Below are positions 36,250 to 46,861 of a stretch of 64,000 nt of DNA, piece by piece. The notes under the pieces were generated by a model. That model was not told the origin of the DNA and made no database searches. It saw nothing but the letters and a program-made list of their open reading frames with translations. The DNA comes from Phytobacter diazotrophicus (GTDB lineage: Bacteria; Pseudomonadota; Gammaproteobacteria; Enterobacterales; Enterobacteriaceae). The stretch's first letter is position 1, and each line of letters begins with the position of its first letter. The stretch lies in assembly GCA_004346725.1 (NCBI GenBank), contig SMDE01000015.1, positions 1 to 64,000 on the forward strand, in the 5' to 3' direction. The position numbers were made by a program, and so were the translations under genes.

Positions 36250-37461
36250 TTAGCCGAACCAGTGGTGGAACATCAGCTTGATATAGTCGATGATTTTGCC
36301 GAAGAAATTCCCTTCCTGAATTTCCTGCAGCACGACCAGAGGGCGTTGTTCGATGGTTTTGCCGTCCAACTGGAAGTTAATCGTGCCAACCACCTGATTT
36401 TTCTGCAACGGTGCGTGCAGTTCGCTGGTGCTTAAAACATAACTTGCTTTCAGGTCTTTCATGCGACCACGTGGGATTGTCAGGTATACGTCTTTATCAA
36501 CACCCAACGAAGCGCGATCGTTATCACCGAACCAGGCTGGCTCAGAGGCGAACTCTTTGCCTGCTTTCAGCGGGCTTACGGTTTCGAAGAAACGGAAACC
36601 CCATGTCAGCAGTTTTTTACTTTCGGCCTCACGCCCTTTGAATGTTCTGCCACCCATGACTGCGGAGATCAGACGCATCTGGCCTTCGGTTGCAGAAGCC
36701 ACCAGGTTGTAACCCGCTTTGTCTGTGTGACCCGTTTTAATACCGTCGACATTCAGGCTGTTATCCCACAGCAGGCCGTTACGGTTGGTCTGGCGGATAC
36801 CGTTAAAGGTGAACTCTTTCTCTTTGTAGATGGAGTATTCGTTTGGCACATCACGAATCAATGCCTGGCCAATCAGAGCCATGTCACGCGCTGAGCTGTA
36901 TTGACCCTCTGCATCCAGACCATGAACCGTCTGGAAGTGGGAGTTCTGCAGGCCAAGCGCTTTAACGTAGTTATTCATCAGACCGACAAAGGCGTCCTGG
37001 CTACCGGCAACATAATCGGCCATCGCCACACAGGCGTCGTTACCAGACTGCAGGTTGATACCACGGATGAGCTGGGAAACCGGAACTTGCATACCCGGTT
37101 TCAGGAACATCAGAGAAGAGCCACGGAACACCGGGTTGCCGGTCGCCCATGCGTCATTGCCGATAGTGACCAGATCGCTGTCTTTGAATTTACCCGCTTT
37201 CATTGCCTGGCCGATGACGTAGCTGGTCATCATTTTCGTCAGGCTGGCCGGATCGCGGCGTGAATCGGCGTTCTGTTCGGTCAACACCTTGCCGGAGTTG
37301 TAATCGATGAGGATCCAGGATTCGGCATCAATCTGTGGGGCGCCAGGAATCATGGTCTTGATGTTGAGATCATCGGCATGGGCTGCGCCGAGGGTTGCGG
37401 CAGTGAGTGCCGTGGTGAGCGCCAGGCGCTGTACGAAACGAACGGAGAGAGTGGTCTTCAT
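36250..37461 (-). CDS. dacA: D-alanyl-D-alanine carboxypeptidase PBP5
   Basis: PBP5 trims the terminal D-Ala of peptidoglycan pentapeptides and helps keep cell shape. The 403-residue precursor has a signal peptide (cleavage near AHA-DD, residue 29). It shows the three penicillin-binding motifs: SLTK (about residues 73-76), SGN (about 139-141) and KTG (about 242-244). The C-terminal amphipathic helix [16 protein letters not shown] anchors it to the inner membrane. It is transcribed alone, after rlpA on the same strand. Confidence 0.97.
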   Translation of the reverse strand: MKTTLSVRFVQRLALTTALTAATLGAAHADDLNIKTMIPGAPQIDAESWILIDYNSGKVLTEQNADSRRDPASLTKMMTSYVIGQAMKAGKFKDSDLVTIGNDAWATGNPVFRGSSLMFLKPGMQVPVSQLIRGINLQSGNDACVAMADYVAGSQDAFVGLMNNYVKALGLQNSHFQTVHGLDAEGQYSSARDMALIGQALIRDVPNEYSIYKEKEFTFNGIRQTNRNGLLWDNSLNVDGIKTGHTDKAGYNLVASATEGQMRLISAVMGGRTFKGREAESKKLLTWGFRFFETVSPLKAGKEFASEPAWFGDNDRASLGVDKDVYLTIPRGRMKDLKASYVLSTSELHAPLQKNQVVGTINFQLDGKTIEQRPLVVLQEIQEGNFFGKIIDYIKLMFHHWFG

Positions 37462-37599
37462 GGTCTGAACAACGACATCCGTGATGGAGTTAAAAAAAGT
37501 GCCCTACTATAGCAAAAGCTATTCTGACAGGCATCCGACTTTCCGCATGACTTTGTTAATGCTGTTTACACTGGTTGACAAAGTCAGATGCCAAATCTG

Positions 37600-38745
37600 T
37601 TATTGCGCGTTGGTCACGAAAGACTGTAACTGCGCTTCATTTTGCAGACGCTGTTGTAATGCACTGGCGTCCGACTTATTGGTAAATGGACCAAGCTGAA
37701 TACGCCACACAGCACCGTTTTGTACCACCCGCCCCGGCACAGAAAATTGCTGGGCCAGGCGCTGCTGGTACTGCTGCGCGCGAGTTTGATCGCTGACTGC
37801 GCCAACCTGCACCATATAACTTCCGCTGGCCGCAACCGGCGCGGCTGATGTCGCAACGTGGCCCTGTACTGAACCTGGCGCGGTGATCGGCGCCGTCACG
37901 GGAGCGGTGCGTGTTACCGGTGCCGCTACCACTGGCGCAGCGGCAACGGGGGGCGTGGTCTGCGTCGTCACCGCGGGCGCTGCGGGTTCGCTGCCCTCAA
38001 GTACGCCAGCATGCAGCGGCGTCGGCGCACCCAGGAAACCGCCGCTACTTACTGGCTTTGTGTTTTCATCCCCTTTCAGCGTTGAATTGCTGATCATACG
38101 CACATTGTCAGGAGCAGGCTGCGGTTGTGACGCGCCATTACCGCTTAAATCCGGTAGTGCCGGCAGGGCATAGGTCTGCTTCGCGATAGTGGTACAAACC
38201 GTACCCGGACCGGACATGGAACCGTCCTGCGCCACAATGATCGGGTCGATGCGCACTTTGGTATTGTTCGACGTATTCAGGCGATCCGCTGCCGCACGTG
38301 ACAATGAGATCACGCGATCGTTACCATAAGGGCCGCGATCGTTGATGCGTACCACCACCATGCGGCCATTGGCCAGGTTGGTAATACGGGCATAACTCGG
38401 AACGGGCAGCGTCGGATGCGCGGCGGTAAGTTGTAGTGGATCGAACGCTTCTCCCGTCGCGGTTAAATTGCTGCCTGGCTCCGCATCGTAGATAGCGGCG
38501 AACCCAGCCTGGCTGAACTGCGAAGGGTTCTGCACAATTTTGTAGCTTTTGCCGTCGCGCTCGTAATCCTGGTTTGCCGAAGGATTCGGCGTCTCAAAAC
38601 GAGGCTCCGCGCCGCTGATTTCAACGACCGGACCGCTGCACACCGGAGTAGGCGGCGCGACCATCGTCTTTTGCTGACCATCATCACTTGAACATGACGC
38701 CAGCAATACTGCTGCTATACAGACACCTGGCCATTGCTTACGCAT
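37600..38745 (-). CDS. rlpA: Septal-ring lipoprotein RlpA (lytic transglycosylase family)
   Basis: A 381-residue outer-membrane lipoprotein. The signal ends in LLASC (lipid cysteine about residue 18). A double-psi beta-barrel domain follows (RMVVVRINDRGPYGNDRVI, about 148-166), then a Pro/Ala/Thr-rich linker (about 240-305) and a C-terminal SPOR domain that binds glycan strands stripped of stem peptides at the septum. In Pseudomonas RlpA is a lytic transglycosylase; in E. coli activity is uncertain. It follows mrdB with 10 bases between. Confidence 0.95.
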   Translation of the reverse strand: MRKQWPGVCIAAVLLASCSSDDGQQKTMVAPPTPVCSGPVVEISGAEPRFETPNPSANQDYERDGKSYKIVQNPSQFSQAGFAAIYDAEPGSNLTATGEAFDPLQLTAAHPTLPVPSYARITNLANGRMVVVRINDRGPYGNDRVISLSRAAADRLNTSNNTKVRIDPIIVAQDGSMSGPGTVCTTIAKQTYALPALPDLSGNGASQPQPAPDNVRMISNSTLKGDENTKPVSSGGFLGAPTPLHAGVLEGSEPAAPAVTTQTTPPVAAAPVVAAPVTRTAPVTAPITAPGSVQGHVATSAAPVAASGSYMVQVGAVSDQTRAQQYQQRLAQQFSVPGRVVQNGAVWRIQLGPFTNKSDASALQQRLQNEAQLQSFVTNAQ

Positions 38746-38755
38746 TGCGCACCCC

Positions 38756-39868
38756 TTATACGCTTTTTGATAACATCTTCCTGTGGGTATGAATCGACAT
38801 CACGATACCAAACCCCGCCATCAGTACAATCAGGGCCGAGCCCCCGTAACTTACCAGCGGCAACGGTACGCCCACCACCGGCAAGATACCACTCACCATA
38901 CCAATATTTACGAATACATAAACGAATAAAATCAACATCAAACCGCCCGCCATGACCCGGCCAAAGGTGGTTTGCGCGCGCGCGGCAATCCATAAACCAC
39001 GCATGATCAGCAGTACATAAAGCCCGAGCAGGATCAAAATACCAATCAGCCCCAACTCTTCGGCAAGGACGGCAAAGATAAAGTCGGTGTGGCGTTCAGG
39101 TAAAAACTCCAGCTGTGACTGCGTACCGTGCAGCCAGCCTTTCCCCTGCAACCCACCGGAGCCGATGGCGATTTTCGACTGAATAATATGATAGCCTGCG
39201 CCGAGCGGATCGGTTTCCGGATCGAGCAACATCATCACGCGCTGGCGTTGATAATCGTGCATCAGGAAGAACCACAATATGGGTATAAATGCCGCTATCA
39301 GCAGAACGGCCACTAAGATGAGGCGCCAGCTCAGGCCGGATAAAAACAGCACGAAAAGACCGGACATAGCGATAAGAATGGCGGTACCGAGGTCGGGCTG
39401 GGCGGCCACCAGCAGCGTTGGCATAAATATCAGCACCAGCGCAATCGCGGTGTTTTTCAACGATGGCGGACAGACATCGCGGTTAATAAAACGCGCCACC
39501 ATGAGCGGTACGGCAATTTTCGCAATTTCCGAGGGCTGGAAACGCACGATGCCTAAATCAAGCCAGCGCTGAGCACCTTTGGAGATCGCCCCGAAAGCAT
39601 CAACGGCGACCAGCAGAATGACGCAAAAAACATACAGATAGGGTGCCCAACCTTCATAGACGCGTGGTGGGACCTGCGCCAGTACAACCATCGCGATAAG
39701 GCCCATGGCTATCTGGCCGACTTTACGCTCCGTCATGCCGATATCCTGCCCGCTGGCGCTCCAGATAACCATCGCGCTATAGAACAGCAGAGCCAGCACA
39801 ATCAGCAAGAAGGCGGGATCGATATGGATTTTATCCCAGAACGATTTTTTGTTCGGATTATCCGTCAT
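38756..39868 (-). CDS. mrdB: Rod-shape SEDS glycosyltransferase RodA
   Basis: RodA polymerises glycan strands for side-wall growth together with PBP2. The 370-residue protein has about ten membrane spans. The SEDS motifs are clear: the loop AQPDLGTA with the catalytic aspartate (about residues 156-163), and the C-terminal [16 protein letters not shown] (about 333-348). It starts two bases after the mrdA stop, so the pair is co-transcribed. Confidence 0.97.
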   Translation of the reverse strand: MTDNPNKKSFWDKIHIDPAFLLIVLALLFYSAMVIWSASGQDIGMTERKVGQIAMGLIAMVVLAQVPPRVYEGWAPYLYVFCVILLVAVDAFGAISKGAQRWLDLGIVRFQPSEIAKIAVPLMVARFINRDVCPPSLKNTAIALVLIFMPTLLVAAQPDLGTAILIAMSGLFVLFLSGLSWRLILVAVLLIAAFIPILWFFLMHDYQRQRVMMLLDPETDPLGAGYHIIQSKIAIGSGGLQGKGWLHGTQSQLEFLPERHTDFIFAVLAEELGLIGILILLGLYVLLIMRGLWIAARAQTTFGRVMAGGLMLILFVYVFVNIGMVSGILPVVGVPLPLVSYGGSALIVLMAGFGIVMSIHTHRKMLSKSV

Positions 39869-39870
39869 GA

Positions 39871-41772
39871 TTATTGGTCCTCTGCCGCTGTTGATGCCGG
39901 GTTTTCCGACGGCAATTCAGTGTTGTTGTCGCCAAGCATTATATGGTCAAGGATTTGGCGCATAATCGTACCGACCGCAGGGCCGGCGCCGCCGTTTTCC
40001 AGGATCATTGCAACCGCAACCTGGGGATTATCATAAGGCGCGAACGCCGTCATCAGCTTATGGTCACGCAGACGTTCGGCGATGCGATGTGCGTTATAGG
40101 TTTCGTTAGCTTTCAGCCCGAAGACCTGGGCTGTACCGGATTTCGCCGCGACTTTGTACGGTGAACCGGCAAAATATTTATGCCCGGTACCGTTCGGGCG
40201 GTTCGCCACGCCGTACATCCCATCTTTGGCGATTTCCCAGAAGCCGGAGTGCACATCGCCAACCTGTTTTTGCGGCGGCTGTTGCCATGGAACCTGTTTA
40301 CCGTCTTCCGTCGTACTCATTAACAAGTGCGGCACTTTGACAATGCCGTCGTTAATCAGCGTCATCATCGCTTTGTTCATTTGTACTGGCGTTGCGGTCC
40401 AGTAACCCTGGCCAATCCCGACGGGAATCGTGTCCCCCTGGTACCAGGGTTTCTTAAAGCGTTTAAGCTTCCATTCGCGCGTTGGCATATTACCCGAGCG
40501 CTCTTCGGCCAGATCGATACCGGTATATTGACCGTAACCAAACTTGGTCAGCCACTCGGCAAGGCGGTCGATGCCCATGTCGTAGGCGACCTGATAGAAA
40601 AAGGTGTCCGCTGACTCTTCCAGTGATTTGGTGACATTCAGGCGGCCATGCCCCCACTTTTTCCAGTCACGATAGCGTTTTTCAGAGCCTGGCAGTTGCC
40701 ACCAGCCCGGATCGAAAAGGGTGGTGTTGCGAGTAATCACCCCGGCGCTCAGGGCAGAGACGGCAACATAGGGTTTCACCGTCGATGCAGGCGGGTAAAC
40801 CCCTTGCGTGGCGCGGTTCACCAACGGTGTGTTCGGATCGTTGAGCAGCGCGGTGTAATCCTTGCTGGAGATGCCGTCGACAAACAGGTTCGGATCATAG
40901 CTCGGTGTAGAGACCAGCGCGAGAATGGCACCATTGCGCGGGTCGGTCACCACGACCGCCGCACGGCTACCCTGCAACAGGGTTTCGATATATTGCTGCA
41001 GTTTTAAATCCAGCGTCAGGTAGATGTCATGCCCGGCTTGCGGTGGCACTTCTTTTAACTGGCGAATCACGCGCCCGCGGTTGTTAACTTCGACCTCTTC
41101 GTAACCGGTCTGTCCGTGCAGCACATCTTCGTAATAGCGTTCGATGCCGAGCTTGCCTATGTCATGCGTGGCGGCGTAGTTCGCCAGCTTGCCTTCTTTA
41201 TCCAGCCGTTCGACGTCTTTATCGTTTATTTTGGATACGTAGCCAATCACGTGCGTCAGCGCTGAGCCGAACGGATAGTAACGGCGTTTATAGCCTTTTA
41301 CTTCCACGCCAGGGAAGCGATATTGATTGACCGCGAAGCGCGCCACCTGAACTTCGTTGAGGTTGGCTTTGACCGGAATCGAGGTAAAGCGATGGGAGCG
41401 GGAGCGCTCCTTTTTGAAGTTAGCAATGTCCTCATCGGTCAGGTCCACCACGTCACGCAACGCATTGAGTGTTTGCTCAACGTTGTCGACCTTTTCCGGC
41501 ATCATCTCAATCTGATAGATCGTGCGGTTCAGCGCCAGCGGCGTGCCGTTGCGATCGTAGATAATGCCGCGGCTTGGCGGAATAGGTACCAGTTTGATGC
41601 GGTTCTCGTTAGAACGCGTCTGGTAGTCAGCATGACGGACAATTTGCAGATTATAAAGGTTGGCGATAAGCACGCCGGTGAGCAGCAAAATCCCTGCAAA
41701 AGCGACAAGGGCCCGGCGCACAAACAGCGCAGACTCAGCCGAATAGTCGCGAAAAGAATTCTGTAATTTCAT
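39871..41772 (-). CDS. mrdA: Penicillin-binding protein 2 (elongation transpeptidase)
   Basis: PBP2 cross-links peptidoglycan in the elongasome and activates RodA. The 633-residue bitopic protein has an N-terminal membrane span ([20 protein letters not shown], about 23-42), a dimerisation/pedestal region and a transpeptidase domain. The active-site serine lies in [10 protein letters not shown] (about 327-336), SAD follows at about 387-389 and KSGT at about 545-548. It is the target of mecillinam. It lies after rlmH and before mrdB in one operon. Confidence 0.97.
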   Translation of the reverse strand: MKLQNSFRDYSAESALFVRRALVAFAGILLLTGVLIANLYNLQIVRHADYQTRSNENRIKLVPIPPSRGIIYDRNGTPLALNRTIYQIEMMPEKVDNVEQTLNALRDVVDLTDEDIANFKKERSRSHRFTSIPVKANLNEVQVARFAVNQYRFPGVEVKGYKRRYYPFGSALTHVIGYVSKINDKDVERLDKEGKLANYAATHDIGKLGIERYYEDVLHGQTGYEEVEVNNRGRVIRQLKEVPPQAGHDIYLTLDLKLQQYIETLLQGSRAAVVVTDPRNGAILALVSTPSYDPNLFVDGISSKDYTALLNDPNTPLVNRATQGVYPPASTVKPYVAVSALSAGVITRNTTLFDPGWWQLPGSEKRYRDWKKWGHGRLNVTKSLEESADTFFYQVAYDMGIDRLAEWLTKFGYGQYTGIDLAEERSGNMPTREWKLKRFKKPWYQGDTIPVGIGQGYWTATPVQMNKAMMTLINDGIVKVPHLLMSTTEDGKQVPWQQPPQKQVGDVHSGFWEIAKDGMYGVANRPNGTGHKYFAGSPYKVAAKSGTAQVFGLKANETYNAHRIAERLRDHKLMTAFAPYDNPQVAVAMILENGGAGPAVGTIMRQILDHIMLGDNNTELPSENPASTAAEDQ

Positions 41773-41798
41773 CCGCTGCTTAGTTTACCTGGTGGTCA

Positions 41799-42266
41799 TT
41801 ACTCACGATGATAAGGATGGTTGGTCGTGATGCTCCATGCGCGATACAAACTTTCCGCCACCAGCACACGCACCAGCGGGTGAGGAAGCGTCAGCGCAGA
41901 GAGTGACCAGCTTTGTTCTGCCGCAGCTTTACAGGCGGGGGATAACCCTTCCGGCCCGCCGATAAGCAGGCTGACGTCACGTCCATCCTGTTTCCAGCGT
42001 TCCAGTTCATTTGCCAGTTGCGGCGTATCCCAGGGTTTACCGGGGATATCGAGGGTGACGATCCGATTTTTACCTGCCGCAGCAAGCATCAGTTCACCCT
42101 CTTTGTCGAGAATACGCTTGATATCTGCGTTTTTGCCGCGCTTGCCCGCCGGGATTTCCACCAGCTCAAAAGGCATATCTTTCGGGAAACGACGCAGATA
42201 TTCAGTAAACCCGGTTTGTACCCAGTCCGGCATTTTTGTGCCGACGGCTACCAGTTGCAGCTTCAC
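41799..42266 (-). CDS. rlmH: 23S rRNA (pseudouridine-1915-N3) methyltransferase
   Basis: RlmH is a 155-residue SPOUT methyltransferase that modifies pseudouridine 1915 in helix 69 of 23S rRNA on assembled 70S ribosomes. The trefoil-knot SAM site is seen in [14 protein letters not shown] (about residues 100-113) and [23 protein letters not shown] near the C-terminus. Translation starts at a GTG, three bases after the rsfS stop, so the two ribosome-related genes are coupled. Confidence 0.96.
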   Translation of the reverse strand: MKLQLVAVGTKMPDWVQTGFTEYLRRFPKDMPFELVEIPAGKRGKNADIKRILDKEGELMLAAAGKNRIVTLDIPGKPWDTPQLANELERWKQDGRDVSLLIGGPEGLSPACKAAAEQSWSLSALTLPHPLVRVLVAESLYRAWSITTNHPYHRE

Positions 42267-42269
42267 GCA

Positions 42270-42849
<580 letters not shown>

Positions 42850-43461
42850 TTAATCCTCCGCTTGCCACACCGCGCGGCTGTTGAGAACGCGTAACATGGA
42901 AAAATCATCATGGATATCCATTGCGCTCCAGGTGCCCTGGTCTACGCGAAAATGCCATAACGACGCCGCTGGCATCTTAAGTAAACTGGCGATGAGCAGA
43001 CTCAATACGCCCTGATGGCTGACGATCAGCAGATTTTCCGCCGGGCCCCAGTTGGGGAGCTGGCTGATAAAATCTTGTACACGTGCGGAGAACGCCTGAA
43101 AACCCTCTCCGTTGGTAGGAATGGCGTTCTGCCAGTCGGCGCACCACGCGGCATAGCTCTGCGGATCTTCCCGGGTAAGGTCCCGGTGGTGGCGCATCTC
43201 CCAGTCGCCAAAAAACATCTCATTGAGCAACGGCGTTGCGTGTTGAACGATATTGCGATCGTTCAGGACCAGCCGTGCCGTGTGTTGCGCACGTTCGAGT
43301 TCGCTGCAGATCACCCGGTCAAAAGGTACTTCACGAAGCAGGTGATGTAGCGTTTGCGCCTGTGAAATCCCCTTTGCGGTTAGCGGGGTAGGTGAGTGCC
43401 CACTGTAGAGTCCTGCAACATTTGCTTCGGTTTCGCCATGTCGAATCAACCAGAGTCGCAT
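42850..43461 (-). CDS. cobC: Adenosylcobalamin/alpha-ribazole phosphatase
   Basis: CobC removes phosphate from alpha-ribazole-5'-phosphate or adenosylcobalamin-5'-phosphate late in vitamin B12 nucleotide-loop assembly. The 203-residue protein is a histidine phosphatase: MRLWLIRHGETEAN holds the RHG motif (residues 7-9), and VSHQGVLS near residue 150 holds the second histidine. I chose the ATG at 43461 because the longer frame does not fit the family. It diverges from cobD, the neighbour found in cobalamin-producing enterics. Confidence 0.92.
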   Translation of the reverse strand: MRLWLIRHGETEANVAGLYSGHSPTPLTAKGISQAQTLHHLLREVPFDRVICSELERAQHTARLVLNDRNIVQHATPLLNEMFFGDWEMRHHRDLTREDPQSYAAWCADWQNAIPTNGEGFQAFSARVQDFISQLPNWGPAENLLIVSHQGVLSLLIASLLKMPAASLWHFRVDQGTWSAMDIHDDFSMLRVLNSRAVWQAED

Positions 43462-43558
43462 TGTTTTCTCCCGTGCGGTTTTCTGCACGAAGTTTATCAT
43501 TACACCCTTACTCCTGGTGGCTTTTCGTTTAAAATAACGCTTTTGCCCGGAGCAGAAG

Positions 43559-44650
43559 ATGGCTTTATTTCACAGCGCACACGGCGGAAATATCCGTGAG
43601 GCCGCTGCTATGGTGGGTGTTTCAGCCGAGGATTTATTGGATTTCAGTGCGAATATCAACCCGGCAGGTATGCCCGCGTCATTGAAACACGCTTTACTGA
43701 ATAATTTTGCCGTGGCTGAGCGCTACCCGGATCCCGAGTATCAGCAATTACATCAGGCGCTTGCCGCACATCATCAGGTTCCTGCCGACTGGATCCTCGC
43801 GGGCAACGGTGAAACTGAATCAATATTTACGTTGGTGAAAGGCCTTCTGCCGCGCCGGGTGATGCTCGTCACGCCGGGGTTTGCCGAATATCGCCGCGCC
43901 TTGCAGCTTTCCGGGTGTGATATCGTCGATTATGCGCTGCGTGAAGAGGATGGCTGGCAGATTACCGGGGCGATTCTTGACGCACTCACCGGTGGCGTTG
44001 ACTGTCTGTTCCTCTGTACTCCCAACAATCCCACCGGCCTGTTGCCAGATGCTTCACTGATGCATGATATTGCCGCACGCTGTAAGCAGCTCGGCATCAC
44101 ACTGGTGCTGGATGAAGCCTTTATGGATTTCCTTAGCGATCGCGACGGATTTATCCCCCATCTAGCGGACAATTCGCATATTTGGGTGCTGCGTTCCCTG
44201 ACCAAGTTTTACGCTATTCCGGGGCTACGTCTGGGGTATTTGCTCAGCAGTAACACACATCTTGTCACCCGTATGCGCCAGCAGCAGATGCCCTGGTCTA
44301 TTAACGCCTTTGCGGCGCTGGCGGGAGAGGTGGTTTTAAACGATAGCGCGTACCAAAAAGAAACATGGCAATGGCTCAACACGGAACGACCGCGCTTGCG
44401 TCAGGCGCTGGAAAATTTGCCTGGGTTATTCGTCTGGCCGGGCGTGGCGAATTATCTCTTCTTGCGCTGTGATGCAGGCATTGACCTACAGCAGGCGTTG
44501 CTCCGCCAGCACATTTTGATTCGCAGTTGTGCCAACTATCCGGGGCTCGACGCGCGTTACTACCGTGTTGCGGTACGCAGCGCGTCAGAAAACGATCGGC
44601 TGATTGAGGCGCTGGATAGCGTCCTCAGCGATAGAGGCCGTGCTGATTGA
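43559..44650 (+). CDS. cobD: L-threonine-O-3-phosphate decarboxylase
   Basis: CobD is a PLP enzyme that turns threonine phosphate into (R)-1-aminopropan-2-ol phosphate, the linker of the cobalamin lower ligand. The 363-residue protein has the aminotransferase I fold: [11 protein letters not shown] (about residues 156-166), [10 protein letters not shown] (about 182-191) and the PLP lysine in [17 protein letters not shown] (Lys about 219). Its 3' end overlaps the convergent nadD by 26 bases. The main cob operon is not in this window. Confidence 0.93.
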   Translation: MALFHSAHGGNIREAAAMVGVSAEDLLDFSANINPAGMPASLKHALLNNFAVAERYPDPEYQQLHQALAAHHQVPADWILAGNGETESIFTLVKGLLPRRVMLVTPGFAEYRRALQLSGCDIVDYALREEDGWQITGAILDALTGGVDCLFLCTPNNPTGLLPDASLMHDIAARCKQLGITLVLDEAFMDFLSDRDGFIPHLADNSHIWVLRSLTKFYAIPGLRLGYLLSSNTHLVTRMRQQQMPWSINAFAALAGEVVLNDSAYQKETWQWLNTERPRLRQALENLPGLFVWPGVANYLFLRCDAGIDLQQALLRQHILIRSCANYPGLDARYYRVAVRSASENDRLIEALDSVLSDRGRAD

Positions 44651-45266
44651 TATAATCGAGTACCGTGGCGGGAAGCAGATCATCGCAATTCTCGCCTCTT
44701 TCCAGCCTTTCACGGATGAGCGTGGCGGAAATGTTGAACCACGGTGTTTCCGCTAAATAGATTTTGCCGGCAGGCAGGGTATGCAAATCATCCGCGTTAT
44801 GTGTCAGATGGTCTTCCAGCCACTGCTGATCGGCCTCATTCTCCATGGCTAACGGGTAACCGGGGCGGCGGCAGACAATCAAATGGCTGTTGTTCAGAAT
44901 AGTTTCATAGTGATGCCATGTCGGAAACGTTAGCAGCGAGTCCTGACCAATAATGAAGGCCAGTGAGCGCTTCGGCCCTTGTTCTTCTCGCCACGCCTGC
45001 AAAGTTTGCGCCGTGTACGAGGGGCTCTCTCGCCGCAGTTCGCGCTCATCAAGGGCAAAAAGCGGTTTGTCGCTGATAGCCAGTTCCACCATTGCTTTAC
45101 GCTGTACGCTTGTCGCCTCAGGCTGTGGGCGATGGGGGGGGACGTTATTGGGCATGATAATGACGCGTGACAGCCCAATCTGGTTTGCCAGTGCTTCGAC
45201 CGGTTTCAGGTGCCCGTAGTGAATAGGATCAAATGTACCGCCAAAAAGTGCCTGCAACTGATTCAT
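44625..45266 (-). CDS. nadD: Nicotinate-mononucleotide adenylyltransferase
   Basis: NadD joins ATP and nicotinate mononucleotide to make deamido-NAD, an essential step of NAD synthesis. The protein is 213 residues from the ATG at 45266, equal to E. coli NadD; the start lies two bases after the holA stop. The nucleotidyltransferase motifs [11 protein letters not shown] (about residues 8-18) and [10 protein letters not shown] (about 177-186) are intact. It is the last gene of the leuS-lptE-holA-nadD operon and overlaps cobD tail to tail. Confidence 0.96.
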   Translation of the reverse strand: MNQLQALFGGTFDPIHYGHLKPVEALANQIGLSRVIIMPNNVPPHRPQPEATSVQRKAMVELAISDKPLFALDERELRRESPSYTAQTLQAWREEQGPKRSLAFIIGQDSLLTFPTWHHYETILNNSHLIVCRRPGYPLAMENEADQQWLEDHLTHNADDLHTLPAGKIYLAETPWFNISATLIRERLERGENCDDLLPATVLDYINQHGLYR

Positions 45267-45267
45267 A

Positions 45268-46299
45268 TCAACCATCAATAAAAACGTCTGCCAGTGCCTT
45301 ATGACAGAGTAGCAGAGAAAGTCCTTCCAGCTCTGCCCATACCGACTGACCAAAATCCTGTTTCACAATCAATTCAATACGCGTAAGCAGATGAACAGCC
45401 TGGCGCAGTTGCTCATTGCTCAGACGTTGTAGCGCTTCACCGATGAGGCCGCGCCGATTTTGCCAGACCCGGTGTTTATCAAACAGCGAACGCAGCGGCG
45501 TATGGGCAGACTGCCGTTTTAGCGCCACCAGTAACGTCAGCTCACGCTGGATAGTACGCAGCAGGATAATCGGTTCGCTGGCTTCGAGTTTAAGCTGATG
45601 CAGTATATGAAGCGCACGTTTACTTTTCCCTGCCAGCAGGGCGTCTACCCAGTGAAATGGCGTAAAGTGAGCGGCATCGTTAACGGCCTGTTCCACGCGC
45701 GGCAGCGTCAGCTTACCGTCCGGGAAGAGCAGCGCCAGCCTTTCCAGCGCCTGCGCGGCGGCCAATAGATTCCCTTCGTAGCAATAGCAAAGCAACTGAT
45801 TGGCAGCATCGTCCAGTTGCAGGTTGTTCTGCTTCGCACGTGCGGCAACCCAACGGGGTAGATTGGCCTGCTCCGGGGTCTGACAACTGACCGAAACGCT
45901 GCGATTGGCCAGAGCAGTATACCAGGCGGCATTTTCCTGGGCCTTCGTCAGCTTATTGCCACGCACAATCAATAGCAGATCATCATGAAGCAGGCCCACC
46001 AGCATGGCGAGGCGTTCATTAAGCGCGGCGTTAGGGCCATTTTCCGGCAACTGTAAGGACAGTATCTGGCGGCTGGCAAACAGGCTGAGTGCCTGGCAGA
46101 TCGCATAGATAGCATCCCAGTCCGTGCTGGCATCAATGGTGAAAGCGTGATGTTCGGTGAAGTCTTGTGCGAAGGCCGCCTGACGTACGGCGTCATGGCT
46201 TTCCTGCAATAAAAGAGGGTCATTACCGAGCAGTAAATACGCCGCGCGCAGCCCTTCATTGAGCTGCGCGCGGAGTTGTTCCGGATACAACTTAAGCAT
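45268..46299 (-). CDS. holA: DNA polymerase III delta subunit
   Basis: HolA (delta) is the clamp-loader subunit that opens the beta sliding clamp. The 343-residue protein begins [20 protein letters not shown] and includes the clamp-contact segment [16 protein letters not shown] (about residues 28-43). The domain layout resembles AAA+ loaders without an ATP site. Its ATG shares one base with the lptE stop (TAATG), and nadD starts two bases after its own stop. Confidence 0.96.
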   Translation of the reverse strand: MLKLYPEQLRAQLNEGLRAAYLLLGNDPLLLQESHDAVRQAAFAQDFTEHHAFTIDASTDWDAIYAICQALSLFASRQILSLQLPENGPNAALNERLAMLVGLLHDDLLLIVRGNKLTKAQENAAWYTALANRSVSVSCQTPEQANLPRWVAARAKQNNLQLDDAANQLLCYCYEGNLLAAAQALERLALLFPDGKLTLPRVEQAVNDAAHFTPFHWVDALLAGKSKRALHILHQLKLEASEPIILLRTIQRELTLLVALKRQSAHTPLRSLFDKHRVWQNRRGLIGEALQRLSNEQLRQAVHLLTRIELIVKQDFGQSVWAELEGLSLLLCHKALADVFIDG

Positions 46300-46847
46300 T
46301 AGCTACCCGATTTTGCCGCAGGACGCGCGGACGGCGGGTTTTTTTCGTTATCTGCCGCTTGTACGCTAGACAGTTTGCGAATCAGTTGTTCTGCCGCTTT
46401 GTCGTACATTTCCTGTATGATTATGTCCTGTTCGGCATCTTTCGCCAGCGCCGTCTGCGGGTTATCAAAGAACGAACGATACACCCTGGTGTGTATCGGG
46501 TAGATGTCATGGCCCGGGATCAGCACGCTGGCTTGAACTGTCAGCACTAACTGATACTCAGCAGTACTTCCGTCCTGGAAAATAGACGCGGTATCACGTG
46601 TGAAAGTGACAGCCCCAAGGCGAAGGGAAGGCACATCCTTACGCAATGAGCCTTTCTCTACCAGTTCCACGCCATTCAGCCGCAACTGATTACGTACAGC
46701 ACGGCTAAGAGGACCGTTCGGATCTGCGGAATCAAAGATTATTGTGTTCATATTGCCCGGCACCTGCGTCGTATTACGCAAGTGCCAGCCGCATCCGGCG
46801 GTGAGAAGCACCGCCAGAGATAACAACCATGTTGCCAGATATCGCAC
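46299..46847 (-). CDS. lptE: LPS-assembly lipoprotein LptE
   Basis: LptE plugs the LptD beta-barrel and helps insert lipopolysaccharide into the outer leaflet of the outer membrane. The 182-residue lipoprotein has the signal [19 protein letters not shown] with the lipid cysteine at residue 19. The start is a GTG after GGGAGGAAG, as I recall for E. coli. The conserved [15 protein letters not shown] segment (about 48-62) follows. Overlaps holA by one base. Confidence 0.95.
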   Translation of the reverse strand: MRYLATWLLSLAVLLTAGCGWHLRNTTQVPGNMNTIIFDSADPNGPLSRAVRNQLRLNGVELVEKGSLRKDVPSLRLGAVTFTRDTASIFQDGSTAEYQLVLTVQASVLIPGHDIYPIHTRVYRSFFDNPQTALAKDAEQDIIIQEMYDKAAEQLIRKLSSVQAADNEKNPPSARPAAKSGS

Positions 46848-46861
46848 GCTTCCTCCCGCGC

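Noticed and set aside
45268-45353. Longer nadD reading frame beginning inside holA
   Set aside because: The extra 29 residues duplicate holA coding sequence in another frame and do not match the NadD N-terminus; the ATG at 45266 gives the family length.
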